Positions 17,906 to 26,906 of a stretch of 64,000 nucleotides of DNA are shown here, piece by piece. The notes beneath the pieces were generated by a model, which was given only the letters and a program-made list of their open reading frames with translations, did not search any database and was not told where the DNA came from. Each line of letters starts with the position of its first letter. Positions within the stretch are counted from its first letter, which is position 1. The position numbers were made by a program, and so were the translations under genes. The stretch is taken from the NCBI RefSeq assembly GCF_900112705.1, contig NZ_FOMR01000005.1, positions 62,001 through 126,000 on the forward strand. The letters run 5' to 3'. This DNA is from Lentibacillus persicus. Its GTDB lineage: Bacteria > Bacillota > Bacilli > Bacillales > Amphibacillaceae.

Positions 17906-19144
17906 ATGGCATTCAGTTATGTATCCCATTTATACTGCCCGAAATGTGAAAATACTTATAATGTAGAAGAACTAAATCAATTATGTGAATGCGGCTCCCC
18001 ACTTCTTGTAGCGTATAAAATGAATAAATTAAAAGAGAATTTTAAAGCGTCCGACCTACTTCAAAGACCAACAGACTTGTGGCGTTATCATGAGCTTTTA
18101 CCAGTTCAGGCCAAAGATAATGTTGTGACATTAGGTGAAGGATTCACTCCTATTGTGGGGATGAGTAAAACTGGGAAAAATATGGATATTCCTAACCTTT
18201 ATATGAAAGATGAAGGGATGATTCCCTCCGGTTCCTTTAAATCACGTGGTGCGGCCGTGGGCGTCTCCAAAGCAAAAGAGTTAAGTGTAAAAGAACTTGC
18301 CATGCCGACAAACGGAAATGCAGGTGCAGCTTGGTCGTTATACAGTTCTCAAGCTGATATTGCTGCAACAATTGTCATGCCGGTAGATGCACCAGAAATC
18401 ACAAGAAAAGAATGTATTGCAGCAGGAGCTTCTTTATATTTAGTGAATGGTCTCATTGGTGATGCAGGAAAAATTGTTGGGCAAGCAGTAAAAGATTATG
18501 AGTTGTTTGATGCTTCTACGCTAAAAGAACCATACCGTATTGAGGGTAAGAAAACAATGGGGTTGGAAATTGCGGAACAATTTAATTGGGAAGTCCCTGA
18601 TGTGATTCTTTATCCCACAGGTGGAGGTGTTGGTCTGATCGGAATCTACAAAGCATTGCAGGAACTGCAAGAGCTTGGGTGGGTCAGTAAAGATAAAATG
18701 CCGCGCCTAGTTGCGGTGCAAGCAGAAGGGTGTGCTCCAATTGTGAAAGCTTGGGAAGAAGGAAAATCTTATGCTGAACCATGGGAAGATGCGGAAACCA
18801 TTGCATTTGGTATAAATGTGGCAAAAGCACTTGGAGACTTTTTGATTCTGGATGCAATCCGGAAAACAGAAGGCTGTGCGATTTCCGTAAGTGACGACAC
18901 CTTACTGAAAGAATTAAAGACTGTGGCTTCAGAAGATGGCGCGTTTGTTTGTCCGGAAGGCGCAGCTGCATTTGCAGCAGCACGGAAGCTGCGTGAAAAT
19001 GGGTGGATTAAACATGATGATAATGTTCTTGTCTTAAATACAGGGGCAGGGATTAAATATCCGGAAACAGTCGGGGAAGAAGCCCCTGTACTAGAAATTG
19101 GTGAGAGGATTTTAAGAAACTCAGCATTTCACTATAAGACATAA
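17906..19144 (+). CDS. Threonine-synthase-like PLP enzyme
   Basis: The 412-residue fold-type II PLP enzyme begins with a zinc-ribbon-like element (YCPKCENTYN and LCECGSPLL, residues 10-31). The PLP lysine is in IPSGSFKSRG, with NGNAGAAWSLY as the substrate loop and the phosphate-binding TGGGVGLIG further on. This is the architecture of ThrC. No homoserine pathway genes are nearby. The neighbours are RidA, an M20 hydrolase and an importer, so the enzyme may be a catabolic lyase or dehydratase of a hydroxy- or phospho-amino acid derivative (inference). A well-placed AGGAGG (about 17890) precedes the ATG. Confidence 0.82.
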   Translation: MAFSYVSHLYCPKCENTYNVEELNQLCECGSPLLVAYKMNKLKENFKASDLLQRPTDLWRYHELLPVQAKDNVVTLGEGFTPIVGMSKTGKNMDIPNLYMKDEGMIPSGSFKSRGAAVGVSKAKELSVKELAMPTNGNAGAAWSLYSSQADIAATIVMPVDAPEITRKECIAAGASLYLVNGLIGDAGKIVGQAVKDYELFDASTLKEPYRIEGKKTMGLEIAEQFNWEVPDVILYPTGGGVGLIGIYKALQELQELGWVSKDKMPRLVAVQAEGCAPIVKAWEEGKSYAEPWEDAETIAFGINVAKALGDFLILDAIRKTEGCAISVSDDTLLKELKTVASEDGAFVCPEGAAAFAAARKLRENGWIKHDDNVLVLNTGAGIKYPETVGEEAPVLEIGERILRNSAFHYKT

Positions 19145-19330
19145 TATTAAATAAAATTAGCTGATTTATCCGTGGTCTATTCACCCCCTTGAAGCTAGCC
19201 AGAAAAAGTTTAGTAACTTATTACCAAAAGTAGGGGCTTGTGCTTTTCTTGTTTGCTCTTGCTTCTCAACTCTAGAAATTACTCAATAGTATTAAATAAA
19301 ATAGTACTTTATGGCATTGGAGATGATAGT

Positions 19331-20536
19331 TTGGAGACAAATGAAATTATACAAAAGCTAAATGTGATAGTTGAGGAAAAAAAAGATCAAATTTTATCGG
19401 ATTTAATTACCTTTATTCAGTATAACACTGAAAATCCACCAGGTAATGAAAAACATCTGGCCAATTTTATTGCACATAAAATGCATAGAATTGGGGCACA
19501 TGTGGAATTTGAAGAAGTTTTTAAAGAGCGTCCTAACGTACTGTGTAGTCTTAAATTTTCAGATAATGGACCCTCTTTTCTGTGGAACAGCCATATGGAT
19601 ACTGTGCCAGTAGGAAATATTCCATGGAACTTTGACCCCCTAGAGGGGAAAAAGGATAGCAATTTCATCTATGGTCGTGGAGCAAGTGATGCTAAAGGAA
19701 GCCTTGCAGCAATGATGGCTGCAGTAGAAATCCTTAAAGAATTAGATCTTCCACTGCGTGGTGAGCTTTTATTTACTCCTGTAGTTTCAGAAGAAAGGGG
19801 AGGTGAAGGGACGGATTACTTCGTTAAGAAGGGAATGGCTGGAAGGGCCCCAATAGCAGCAGTGGTAGGTGAGCCAACAAAATGTCAAATTGCCTTAGGT
19901 AATAGAGGGAGCAATCGACGCAAAATAATTGTTAAAGGGGTCGCAACACATTCTTCTAATCCAGATAAAGGCAAGAATGCAATCTATCGTGCTTCCAAAT
20001 TAACACTTGCCATTGAAGAATTGCATGAATCTCTAAAAAATAAAGAGAAAAATCCTTATTTGGGTAGCCCAGTTGTGAGCGTCAATATGATTAAGGGGGG
20101 TGTCGAGCATAATGTAGTGCCAGATCAAGCAGAAATAGTGGTAGATCGCAGAAGAATTCCTGGTGAGGGTGAAAATCAGCTAGACGAAGAGATAGAACAA
20201 ATTGTAGAACGAATTAGGCAAACAGATCCCACTTTTGAATACGAGATTGTTAATTTGAATATGGATAAAAATCCTGCTATGACCAATGATTCACATTTTA
20301 TTGTTGAGAAATCCGCGAATACTATTTATGAACTTACCGGAAGAAAAGCATCTTTAACTGGTATTAAGGCTGGAACGGATATGACAAATCTAAAGAATGA
20401 TGGAAATGTGCCAAGTATTATTTATGGACCAGGAGATATGGGTGTTGCTCATACTGTGGATGAATTTGTACCAATAAATGAGGTTTTGGAAGCAGTTAAG
20501 TTTTACGTACTACTTGCAACGAAGGTCTTAAAATAG
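19331..20536 (+). CDS. M20 family metallohydrolase (ArgE/DapE/CPG2-like)
   Basis: About 401 residues. Metal ligands are visible in LWNSHMDTVPVG, in the Asp of GRGASDAKGSLAAMM, in the Glu-Glu of VVSEERGGEG, and the distal His in AHTVDEFVP. The dimerisation domain has RGSNRRKIIVKGVATHSSNP. The frame is open upstream to 19238 without a ribosome binding site; GGAG at 19319-19322 is eight bases from a TTG at 19331, the best start. Such enzymes remove an acyl or carbamoyl group from an amino acid. In this operon it could deacylate an imported N-substituted amino acid before the PLP enzyme acts (inference). Confidence 0.85.
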   Translation: METNEIIQKLNVIVEEKKDQILSDLITFIQYNTENPPGNEKHLANFIAHKMHRIGAHVEFEEVFKERPNVLCSLKFSDNGPSFLWNSHMDTVPVGNIPWNFDPLEGKKDSNFIYGRGASDAKGSLAAMMAAVEILKELDLPLRGELLFTPVVSEERGGEGTDYFVKKGMAGRAPIAAVVGEPTKCQIALGNRGSNRRKIIVKGVATHSSNPDKGKNAIYRASKLTLAIEELHESLKNKEKNPYLGSPVVSVNMIKGGVEHNVVPDQAEIVVDRRRIPGEGENQLDEEIEQIVERIRQTDPTFEYEIVNLNMDKNPAMTNDSHFIVEKSANTIYELTGRKASLTGIKAGTDMTNLKNDGNVPSIIYGPGDMGVAHTVDEFVPINEVLEAVKFYVLLATKVLK

Positions 20537-20811
20537 TTATATGAAAGCTGTTAACCGTAAAGTAGCTAGGGTTTGATTAGTTACTTTAATTGTAACAGAA
20601 ATTAGATTCTTTATTCTTGAGCTTCTATGCTGGTTCTTATTTTTGAAAACAGATACAAAGCAGTTTGTGCAGTTAGTTAAAAATACCTTTTAAAAGACGA
20701 GTCTCAATTTAAGCTTATTTAATCACAGCCTATAATTTATTTAAGTTAAACAATAAGGTGAATACTGGAACTCAAACAAGGCATTTATTATATAGAGGGA
20801 GGAACTTAAGT

Positions 20812-21783
20812 ATGAAGAAATTACTACTTATAAATTTGGCAGCATTTTTGGCAATTTTTTTAGCAGCTTGTGGAAATGAAAGTAGCGGAGCAGAAAGTTA
20901 TCCTAATAAACCGATTGAGCTGATTGTACCATATGCACCCGGAGGAGGAACAGATTTAGGAGCTCGTGAGCTGGAGCCTTATATAGAAGACGAATTGGGA
21001 GTTAGTATTGAAATTATAAATAAAGAAGGTGCAGGAGGCTGGGCAGGTTGGACAGATTTAATTAATGCTAATCCTGATGGATATACACTTGGTTATTTAA
21101 ATACCCCGAACCTTACAACTGGATATTTAAACCCAGAATTAGAAAGAGGTGAAGATTTAGACAGTTTTTCTTATATATCTAATCATGTTAGCGATCCATT
21201 GGTGCTTGCAGTAAATAAGGATGACGATAGGTTCGAAACAGTAGAGGACTTTATTGAATATGCTAAGGAAAATGAAGTAACTACAAGCTCACAAAAAGTC
21301 GGGAGTTCTGAACATGTTGTGAGCCTTAAAATGAATGAAGAGCTAGGAACAAATATTGGTATAGTTCAATATGAAGGTGTACCTGAAATTAGGTCAGATC
21401 TTATGAGCGGAGACATAGACTCTTCCATAATAGCACTAAATGCTGTATATAATGCTGATAAAGAAGCCATAAAACCTCTGGCAATTTTTAGTGAAGAAAG
21501 ATCCGAATTTCTACCGGATGTTCCAACTATGGAGGAATCAGGATATGAAGGTTTAAATGCAAAAATATATAGAGGAATTGGCGCACCTGCAGGAGTCGAT
21601 TCAGAAAAAATTAGTATTTTAGAAGAAGCATTTAAGAATGCTATTCAAAATGAAGAACATCAAGAGTCGATGAAGAAAAATGCTGGTATAAAACCTGAAT
21701 ATCAGGATAGCGAGGAATTTCGTCAAACATTAGAAGGAGAAGAAGAAAAATACAAAGAGGTATCAGATCTTTTAGGATGGTAA
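20812..21783 (+). CDS. tctC: TTT transporter solute-binding lipoprotein (TctC/Bug family)
   Basis: About 323 residues with a lipoprotein signal peptide: Lys-Lys, a hydrophobic core, and lipobox LAAC with Cys20. After it come YPNKPIELIVPYAPGGGTDL and, further on, the family block LPDVPTMEESGYEG. TctC proteins capture carboxylated solutes for the TctA/TctB permease, here encoded downstream. GAGGGAGGAAC (20795-20805) supports ATG 20812. A leader of 275 bases separates it from the M20 gene, long enough for its own promoter, though none is clear. The two downstream permease genes complete the set, in contrast to the ruined copy at 14137-15389. Confidence 0.9.
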   Translation: MKKLLLINLAAFLAIFLAACGNESSGAESYPNKPIELIVPYAPGGGTDLGARELEPYIEDELGVSIEIINKEGAGGWAGWTDLINANPDGYTLGYLNTPNLTTGYLNPELERGEDLDSFSYISNHVSDPLVLAVNKDDDRFETVEDFIEYAKENEVTTSSQKVGSSEHVVSLKMNEELGTNIGIVQYEGVPEIRSDLMSGDIDSSIIALNAVYNADKEAIKPLAIFSEERSEFLPDVPTMEESGYEGLNAKIYRGIGAPAGVDSEKISILEEAFKNAIQNEEHQESMKKNAGIKPEYQDSEEFRQTLEGEEEKYKEVSDLLGW

Positions 21784-21899
21784 ATTTTCATCAAGATAGA
21801 CAGACATGATTTATGAAACAATCGATTGGTGTTTTAGGGTGTTAGTAATTCAGGAGTTTTTTGGTATAGAAATATGTAAATTTAGAAATATTGGGTGTG

Positions 21900-21953
21900 G
21901 GGCATGTCTGATACACTCTATTAACTTCAGTATATCATGACATGTCCTTTTTT
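21900..21953 (+). terminator. Hairpin with T-run between TctC and TctB genes
   Basis: GGGCATGTC (21900-21908) can pair with GACATGTCC (21939-21947, one wobble), followed by six T. Its place after the binding-protein gene suggests partial termination, giving more binding protein than permease. Confidence 0.6.
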
Positions 21954-22019
21954 AGGTGGCTTACAATCTAGAAACCTTAAATGAGAAAACATTAATCTAT
22001 TGAGGGAGATCGATATATT

Positions 22020-22493
22020 ATGACGATTAAGTCGCAGACTAATCTTCTAGTTAGTGCTATAGTTTTAATAATTTCCATCTTTGTTTTCATTTCAACATTT
22101 AATATAAACGGAGGAGCAGCCTATTTTCCTTTTGGGCTTAGCATTCTTTTAGGTCTTTTATCCATAATATTGATGGTAAATTCACTTGAATTTGTGAAAA
22201 TAAATAAGCATTACTTAAAAGACAACGTTACGAAGAGAGATAATCCTTTTTATGGCCCATCTTTTAAAAGGGCTCTGGTTGCTGGATTGATGAGTACTGT
22301 ATATGTAGTCTTGTTTAATTATGTTGGGTTTATTATATCCACTCTCCTTTTTATTCCTTCATTTTTCTTATTTATGCAAATAAAAGGTTATTTAAAATAT
22401 ATATTTATTACGCTTGGGTTCATTATATTTATATATATAATTTTTGTGACAATATTAAGAGTCTTTTTACCTGCTGGAATTATATTTGATTAA
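22020..22493 (+). CDS. tctB: TTT transporter small membrane subunit (TctB)
   Basis: The 157-residue protein has four hydrophobic segments (about residues 8-28, 38-58, 84-108 and 115-150) and fits the poorly conserved TctB family in size, topology and position between TctC and TctA. An N-terminal SAIVLIISIFVFISTF and a later pair of closely spaced helices are typical. GGGAG at 22004-22008 precedes the ATG. It works with TctA in the membrane as part of a sodium- or proton-driven importer. Confidence 0.78.
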   Translation: MTIKSQTNLLVSAIVLIISIFVFISTFNINGGAAYFPFGLSILLGLLSIILMVNSLEFVKINKHYLKDNVTKRDNPFYGPSFKRALVAGLMSTVYVVLFNYVGFIISTLLFIPSFFLFMQIKGYLKYIFITLGFIIFIYIIFVTILRVFLPAGIIFD

Positions 22494-22641
22494 GAATAAA
22501 ATAAAAAATAATTTTATTTTCTATTTATCAAGTAGTTTAAGTAATATCATTATCAGCGGAATAACCAGAAATAAATAAAATCCACCACCTAATATTTAAC
22601 ATACAATTTCAAATACTATAAAAGGGGAGAGCTTGATTTTT

Positions 22642-24132
22642 ATGGATATTATAAGTCAAGTAATTAATAACTTTACAAGTATAGATACAATATCTGTATT
22701 GCTCATAGGGGTTGTTGCTGGACTGGTCATAGGAAGTATTCCAGGAATGACATCTACGATGGCAATTGCTTTATTGATTCCTATAACTTTTAATATGGAT
22801 AGCACAAATGGTCTAATAATGCTAGTGTCGGTGTACACGGCTGGAGTGTATGCTGGAAGTTTGCCTGGTATATTACTTAACACGCCTGGAACACCTTCTT
22901 CTGCAGCTACAGTATTAGATGGATATCCTTTAATGATGCAAGGTGAAGGAACTAAAGCTATAGGAATAGCGACTATTGGTTCGGTCGTTGGTGGATTATT
23001 CAGTGGCGTTGTCCTTTTATTTCTAGCGCCAATTCTTGCAAATATTTCGTTATTATTTAGTGCACCGGAATATTTTTTAATTGCTGTTTTTGGTCTTACC
23101 ATCATAGCAAGCTTATCTGAAGGATCAGTTATTAAAGGGCTTATGGCAGGCACTTTTGGATTGCTTTTAGGAACAGTCGGTATTGATCTTATGACCGGCG
23201 TCCCAAGGTTTACATTTGGAAGCGTAGCTTTGGAAGGAGGTATATCACTTATCCCTGCTTTGATTGGATTTTTTTCAATTTCGCAAGTTATGATGTTGTC
23301 AGAAGAAAAAGGAGGAAACAAAAAATTATCCGAAAAAGGAGTAAAAGGAAATGTGCTGCCAACTAAAAATGAATTTTCTGAAATGGTCCCCTCATTAATA
23401 CGCTCTCCTATAATTGGTGTACTTGTAGGTATGTTGCCAGGAACTGGAGGAGATATAGGTTCTTGGATGAGCTATAATGAAGCTAAACGTTTTTCTAAGA
23501 ATAAAGAAAAATTCGGGAAAGGATCTATTGAAGGACTTACTGCCTCTGAAACAGGCAATAACGCAACAACTGGAGGTTCCATTGTTCCTATGGTAACTTT
23601 AGGCATCCCCGGCAGTGCTGCTACTGCCGTATTATTAGGAGGGATAATTTCTGCTGGATTAACACCTGGCCATGAATTATTTACTAAGCATGGGGATGTT
23701 GTATATTCTATGATTGTCGGCTTCTTTATTGCAACTATACTTATGGGTGTTATTGGTTTGTTAAGTGCAAAACATATTTCTAAAGTAATTAATGTGCCAA
23801 CAGGAATTGTAGCCCCATTAATTGTTTGTTTTGCAGTTGTCGGTTCTTATGCTATAAACAATAGTATTTCTGATGTTTGGATAATGTTAGTGGTTGGTAT
23901 TATGGGCTATTTTATGAGAAAAACTGGTTTTCCAGTAGCTCCTATAGTTTTGGGTTTAATTCTTGGTCCGATAGCAGAAGAAGGATTCAGACAGTCGTTA
24001 AGCATGACTTCTGATTCTATAATTATATATTATCTAAGTCGTCCTATTTCTGTAACATTAATAATTTTAACTGTATTTTCTGTGATAGTACCTGTCTATA
24101 GAAACTTCAAAAATAAGAAAGATACAAATTGA
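22642..24132 (+). CDS. tctA: TTT transporter large permease (TctA)
   Basis: About 496 residues and around 11-12 membrane segments. Family hallmarks are GSIPGMTSTMAIALLIP near the N-terminus, LPGILLNTPGTPSSAAT, the second repeat of that motif in MLPGTGGDIGSWMSY and TLGIPGSAATAVLLGG, and near the C-terminus PVAPIVLGLILGPIAEEG. It forms the transport channel for the substrate bound by TctC. A TTG at 22633 is too close to GGGGAG (22624-22629), so ATG 22642 is preferred. It is the last gene of the regulator-RidA-PLP-M20-TTT unit. Confidence 0.92.
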   Translation: MDIISQVINNFTSIDTISVLLIGVVAGLVIGSIPGMTSTMAIALLIPITFNMDSTNGLIMLVSVYTAGVYAGSLPGILLNTPGTPSSAATVLDGYPLMMQGEGTKAIGIATIGSVVGGLFSGVVLLFLAPILANISLLFSAPEYFLIAVFGLTIIASLSEGSVIKGLMAGTFGLLLGTVGIDLMTGVPRFTFGSVALEGGISLIPALIGFFSISQVMMLSEEKGGNKKLSEKGVKGNVLPTKNEFSEMVPSLIRSPIIGVLVGMLPGTGGDIGSWMSYNEAKRFSKNKEKFGKGSIEGLTASETGNNATTGGSIVPMVTLGIPGSAATAVLLGGIISAGLTPGHELFTKHGDVVYSMIVGFFIATILMGVIGLLSAKHISKVINVPTGIVAPLIVCFAVVGSYAINNSISDVWIMLVVGIMGYFMRKTGFPVAPIVLGLILGPIAEEGFRQSLSMTSDSIIIYYLSRPISVTLIILTVFSVIVPVYRNFKNKKDTN

Positions 24133-24457
24133 GTATTGTAGTAGGTTTTACCAGGTTTCCAAGTAGTTTTTACCACTTAGTACGCAAGAGTTTATCAATA
24201 TTTGAAGATTGGCTTATCATCAATAAAGGGCAATGGACGCGACTTATATATCATCAGTTCATGCCCTTTTTAGTAAAACTTCTTAAGTGCATGGTAGCTA
24301 TTGATTGCTACAATCCCAAGACAAAAACCGGAATTTTTTACGCATTGAGACAGCTATCAATAATATTATATTATGGATAATCTACTCAATATAGCTTCCG
24401 TCAGTCCCCTTTTCTAGATTTTCATACCAACCTTCTATCAATTTCTCCTGTTAAGGC
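24133..24457. other. Intergenic stretch without recognisable gene
   Basis: An open frame (24129-24380) starting at a TTG exists but has no ribosome binding site and no recognisable family; I do not call it a gene. A truncated copy of the dispersed repeat begins at 24458. Confidence 0.35.
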
Positions 24458-24522
24458 GGGTGCCTTCCAGTTCCCGTTTTTTTCGTTTTATCTCGAATGA
24501 AAATATTATATAGAAGCCCCTA
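24458..24522 (+). repeat. Dispersed intergenic repeat, truncated copy
   Basis: Head sequence GGTGCCTTCCAGTTCCCG followed by TCTCGAATGAAAATATT and ATATAGAAGC corresponds to the first two thirds of the repeat seen complete at 52542-52637. The terminal hairpin part is lost. Confidence 0.55.
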
Positions 24523-24685
24523 TTCTTTTTGCAAGATATAAGTCATTCAGCAGCCTTCACATGAATCGTTTGTAAAAAGACCCGACCCTAAAAAGCAGTA
24601 TAATGATTAATTTAGATTTCATACTATTCATGAATCGATCCTTGTGGTAAAGTTATAACAATCTATTAATAAAGAGGGTGCTGAA

Positions 24686-24955
24686 ATGGAGTGGAAAATG
24701 CCGCCTAGAAAAGGAAGGTATAAACTTGTTGCCACTGTGAAATTGCCAGACGATATTGGCCTGATTGTGCTTTGCCCTGAAACGAAACATTACTACTGGA
24801 GCGATGTCAAACGTATGCCGGATTGTGAGATCAAGGACTATTTCATGTCAATGCGGGAGGATATAGAAGCCGGTGCATTTGATGATCGATTGCTGGACAA
24901 ACACCTATTGAATCCAGAAGCACCGGCCTTGGATAAAGAAGGCGAAGACCTGTAA
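24686..24955 (+). CDS. Small hypothetical acidic protein
   Basis: The 89-residue soluble protein starts at ATG 24686 with AAAGAGGGTG about eight bases upstream. It has no signal peptide or membrane segment and I recognise no domain. Central residues LIVLCPETKHYYWSDVKRMP and the acidic C-terminus are the notable parts. A broken copy of codons 25-89 lies at 54304-54496 (premature TGA in place of the Trp codon, then a frameshift). Both copies are followed by the same hairpin and by an excalibur-type C-terminus on the opposite strand. The duplication shows the segment was once mobile or amplified. Function unknown. Confidence 0.6.
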   Translation: MEWKMPPRKGRYKLVATVKLPDDIGLIVLCPETKHYYWSDVKRMPDCEIKDYFMSMREDIEAGAFDDRLLDKHLLNPEAPALDKEGEDL

Positions 24956-24976
24956 TTAGGACACATGCGGTTACAT

Positions 24977-25013
24977 ATCCCCCTCGCGAGTATAATATCC
25001 TTGCGAAGGGGAT
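24977..25013. terminator. Hairpin between converging genes
   Basis: ATCCCCCTCGC at 24977-24987 pairs with GCGAAGGGGAT at 25003-25013 with one mismatch. The equivalent hairpin is kept at 54522-54560 in the duplicated copy with a changed sequence that still pairs, so the structure appears to matter. It probably terminates both converging genes. Confidence 0.6.
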
Positions 25014-25065
25014 TAGCGTTAAAAAGGAAAATGTCTATAGTATTTTGATCGGCTAGAAACAGGAT

Positions 25066-25713
25066 CTATTCACAGCCAATGCCATCACCGTCTCGATCAA
25101 GGTGGGAAGCATAACCTGGATCGCCGGCATAGACAGGTGCTGCACCGGCATTCCTGGCTTCGGTACAGTTCTCGTAATACGTATTGCTCGTGCTATTGCT
25201 GCTTGTGCTGGCGGAAGACGTATTTGATGATGCAGGCTCTGCAGAAGCAATCGTAGCCTCCAAGTCTTCAACATTAGCTTGTAATGAAGCATTTTCGTCC
25301 TGGAGCTCTTCAATTTCGCCAGTTTTGTCTTCCAGTTCAGCATTCAGATCATCAATTTTGCTTTCCGATTCACTAAGTTCGCTTTCCTTGCTTTCCAGCT
25401 TATCGTCAACTGCTTTTTTATTTGAAGTGAGTTCTTCTAATTCTGATTTTAGCGAATCATTCGTTTCCTCAAGCGACTGAATTTGACGTGTCAGTTCTTC
25501 GTTTTTTTCGATTTCCTGATTGAGTTTAGCGGTGGTGCCGCCATCTGTAAACGCGTCGCCCATTACCATCAGAATAAGCCCGCCGATGAGAAGAGGATAA
25601 AACAGCTTTTTTGATAGGATTTTATCTTTAAATTTAATTTTTCGTATTAGGTGATAGGTAAGATAGATTAAAGCAGCTGCGAAAGCGATGAAACCAATGG
25701 CAACTAGCATCAT
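25066..25713 (-). CDS. Membrane-anchored coiled-coil protein with C-terminal excalibur domain
   Basis: About 215 residues. Two membrane helices lie at residues about 2-23 and 39-54. They are followed by a long acidic coiled coil (about residues 65-150, heptads rich in Glu, Leu and Ser), a Ser/Thr-rich linker, and a C-terminal excalibur calcium-binding motif (YYENCTEARNAGAA then DRDGDGIGCE, with two cysteines and the DxDxDG loop). The domain is expected outside the cell. AGGGGG lies eight bases from the ATG at 25713. Excalibur domains occur beside nuclease and surface domains in Gram-positive bacteria; no catalytic domain is seen here. A remnant of the same C-terminus lies at 54625-54720. Confidence 0.8.
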   Translation of the reverse strand: MMLVAIGFIAFAAALIYLTYHLIRKIKFKDKILSKKLFYPLLIGGLILMVMGDAFTDGGTTAKLNQEIEKNEELTRQIQSLEETNDSLKSELEELTSNKKAVDDKLESKESELSESESKIDDLNAELEDKTGEIEELQDENASLQANVEDLEATIASAEPASSNTSSASTSSNSTSNTYYENCTEARNAGAAPVYAGDPGYASHLDRDGDGIGCE

Positions 25714-25783
25714 AACCAAAACCCCCTGTTAATAATGTTTGAAAAACAAATCGCTGTGAAGTCAGTACCGGACATCTTCCACT

Positions 25784-26260
25784 CTACCACCCCCCAAACT
25801 TCCACATACACATGCCCGTACGCGCCAGTTGTTTTTCGAGTACATAAAGGGACACATCTACCTGCAGCTGCCGGCCATTTTTAAAGACAATGATCGATTG
25901 GCCGTGTGTGTTTTTAGTTGAACCGGATGCAGGCAAGACGTTCTGAACATGGCTGTAGAAGATCCAGCTGCACACAAAATCCGCCGGCGCGTGAGTTGGG
26001 AAGACGAAGCAATTTTGAGCAGGGCTAATCGGGACAGGGACTTTACGTTTGAACCCAAAATGATGCATAACCGCTTCTCGCCTTCCTTCATAGGTGGAGC
26101 AATCATTCAGACAGGCATCACGAATAAGTTGATGGGGTGTTTTTCGGATACATAGTTCCTGATTTGTTTCAATGGCAATCGTGTCATAGTCAATATGTGC
26201 TGCGGGGAGCAGTGCCATGGTATCTTCATTAATCACGTAGTTGTTGAGAAGGGTTGTCAT
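25784..26260 (-). CDS. comK: ComK family competence transcription factor
   Basis: The 158-residue protein matches ComK, the master activator of late competence genes. The order of conserved parts is the same: YVINEDTMALLPA, the central CSTYEGRREAVMHHFG (ComK CR-S-YAGR region), NCFVFPTHAP, CSWIFYSHV, and FKNGRQLQVDVS followed by a short tail. It is shorter than B. subtilis ComK (192 aa), mainly at the C-terminus. AAAGGAG precedes the ATG at 26260. No AT-box pair of the AAAA-N5-TTTT type was identified in its upstream region. Neighbouring genes for an XRE regulator and an orphan sigma factor may belong to the same regulatory module. Confidence 0.8.
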   Translation of the reverse strand: MTTLLNNYVINEDTMALLPAAHIDYDTIAIETNQELCIRKTPHQLIRDACLNDCSTYEGRREAVMHHFGFKRKVPVPISPAQNCFVFPTHAPADFVCSWIFYSHVQNVLPASGSTKNTHGQSIIVFKNGRQLQVDVSLYVLEKQLARTGMCMWKFGGW

Positions 26261-26339
26261 GAGGGACTGCTCCTTTTGTGCGGTGGGTATAGGGGGCGTA
26301 TGATGGGTACGTGATGAATCCGGGAAGGCCGGGGTTGGG

Positions 26340-26591
26340 TTAGTCAGCCCGGTGCTGTTTTAGCTCGTCCATGATCTCGAGTAAGACATGAGAATCCAGG
26401 CCTAAGTAATCGCATAGTTTGGCAAATGTATAGGCGGTTGGCTGTCTCTCACCACGCTCAATTCTACCGAGATGATCAGCCCCTGTATCAACATGTCCTG
26501 CTACGTCTTCAATTGACAGTCCGTACTGCTGTCTCGTTTTTCGTAGCTGTCTCCCCAGTAATTGTCTAAATCGCTTTATTTCCTCCAACAC
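26340..26591 (-). CDS. XRE-family HTH regulator
   Basis: The 83-residue protein is essentially one Cro/C1 helix-turn-helix domain (residues about 8-70): LRKTRQQYGLSIEDVAGHVD, then HLGRIERGERQPTAYTFAKL and a short C-terminal helix. The start is GTG at 26591, with GAGGGG six bases upstream. It is transcribed away from the sigma-factor gene and toward comK. It probably represses genes at this locus, but its operator was not recognised. Confidence 0.82.
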   Translation of the reverse strand: MLEEIKRFRQLLGRQLRKTRQQYGLSIEDVAGHVDTGADHLGRIERGERQPTAYTFAKLCDYLGLDSHVLLEIMDELKQHRAD

Positions 26592-26683
26592 GATCGCCCC
26601 TCAACACCCATTATCTTGGTAGCAATGGAATATTGACACGCCTTAAAAGGCTGATTGGCGAAAAAGTTAAAATTTTTTTGCTG

Positions 26684-26747
26684 GCTGAAAAGGAGCATGC
26701 ACCAACTAAAAAAGAGCGTGCTCCTACTTTTTTTAGTTAACTTCAGC
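26684..26747 (+). promoter_or_regulatory. Overlapping alternative hairpins upstream of sigma-factor gene
   Basis: Two hairpins exclude each other. One pairs AGGAGCATGC (26691-26700) with GCGTGCTCCT (26716-26725) and is followed by a T-run. The other pairs GCTGAA (26684-26689) with TTCAGC (26742-26747) and AACTAAAAAAG (26704-26714) with CTTTTTTTAGTT (26727-26738). The arrangement resembles an attenuator, or it may be a terminator of an unseen small transcript. Confidence 0.4.
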
Positions 26748-26906
26748 AGGGAACGTCGAAAAATCGGTTTTGCCGGGGGATTTCTCATTTTTCGGGTGAA
26801 TGTGTCCGGAAAAATCGATTTTTTTAATGGAAATTGGAAGTTATGCCGGATGCCGAATGGTGTTCTTTCGCCTATGCTAAACAAAATAGCAAAGGAGGAG
26901 AACAAC

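Noticed and set aside
24129-24380. Open frame of 83 codons after tctA
   Set aside because: It begins with TTG inside the tctA stop region, lacks a ribosome binding site and shows no recognisable domain.
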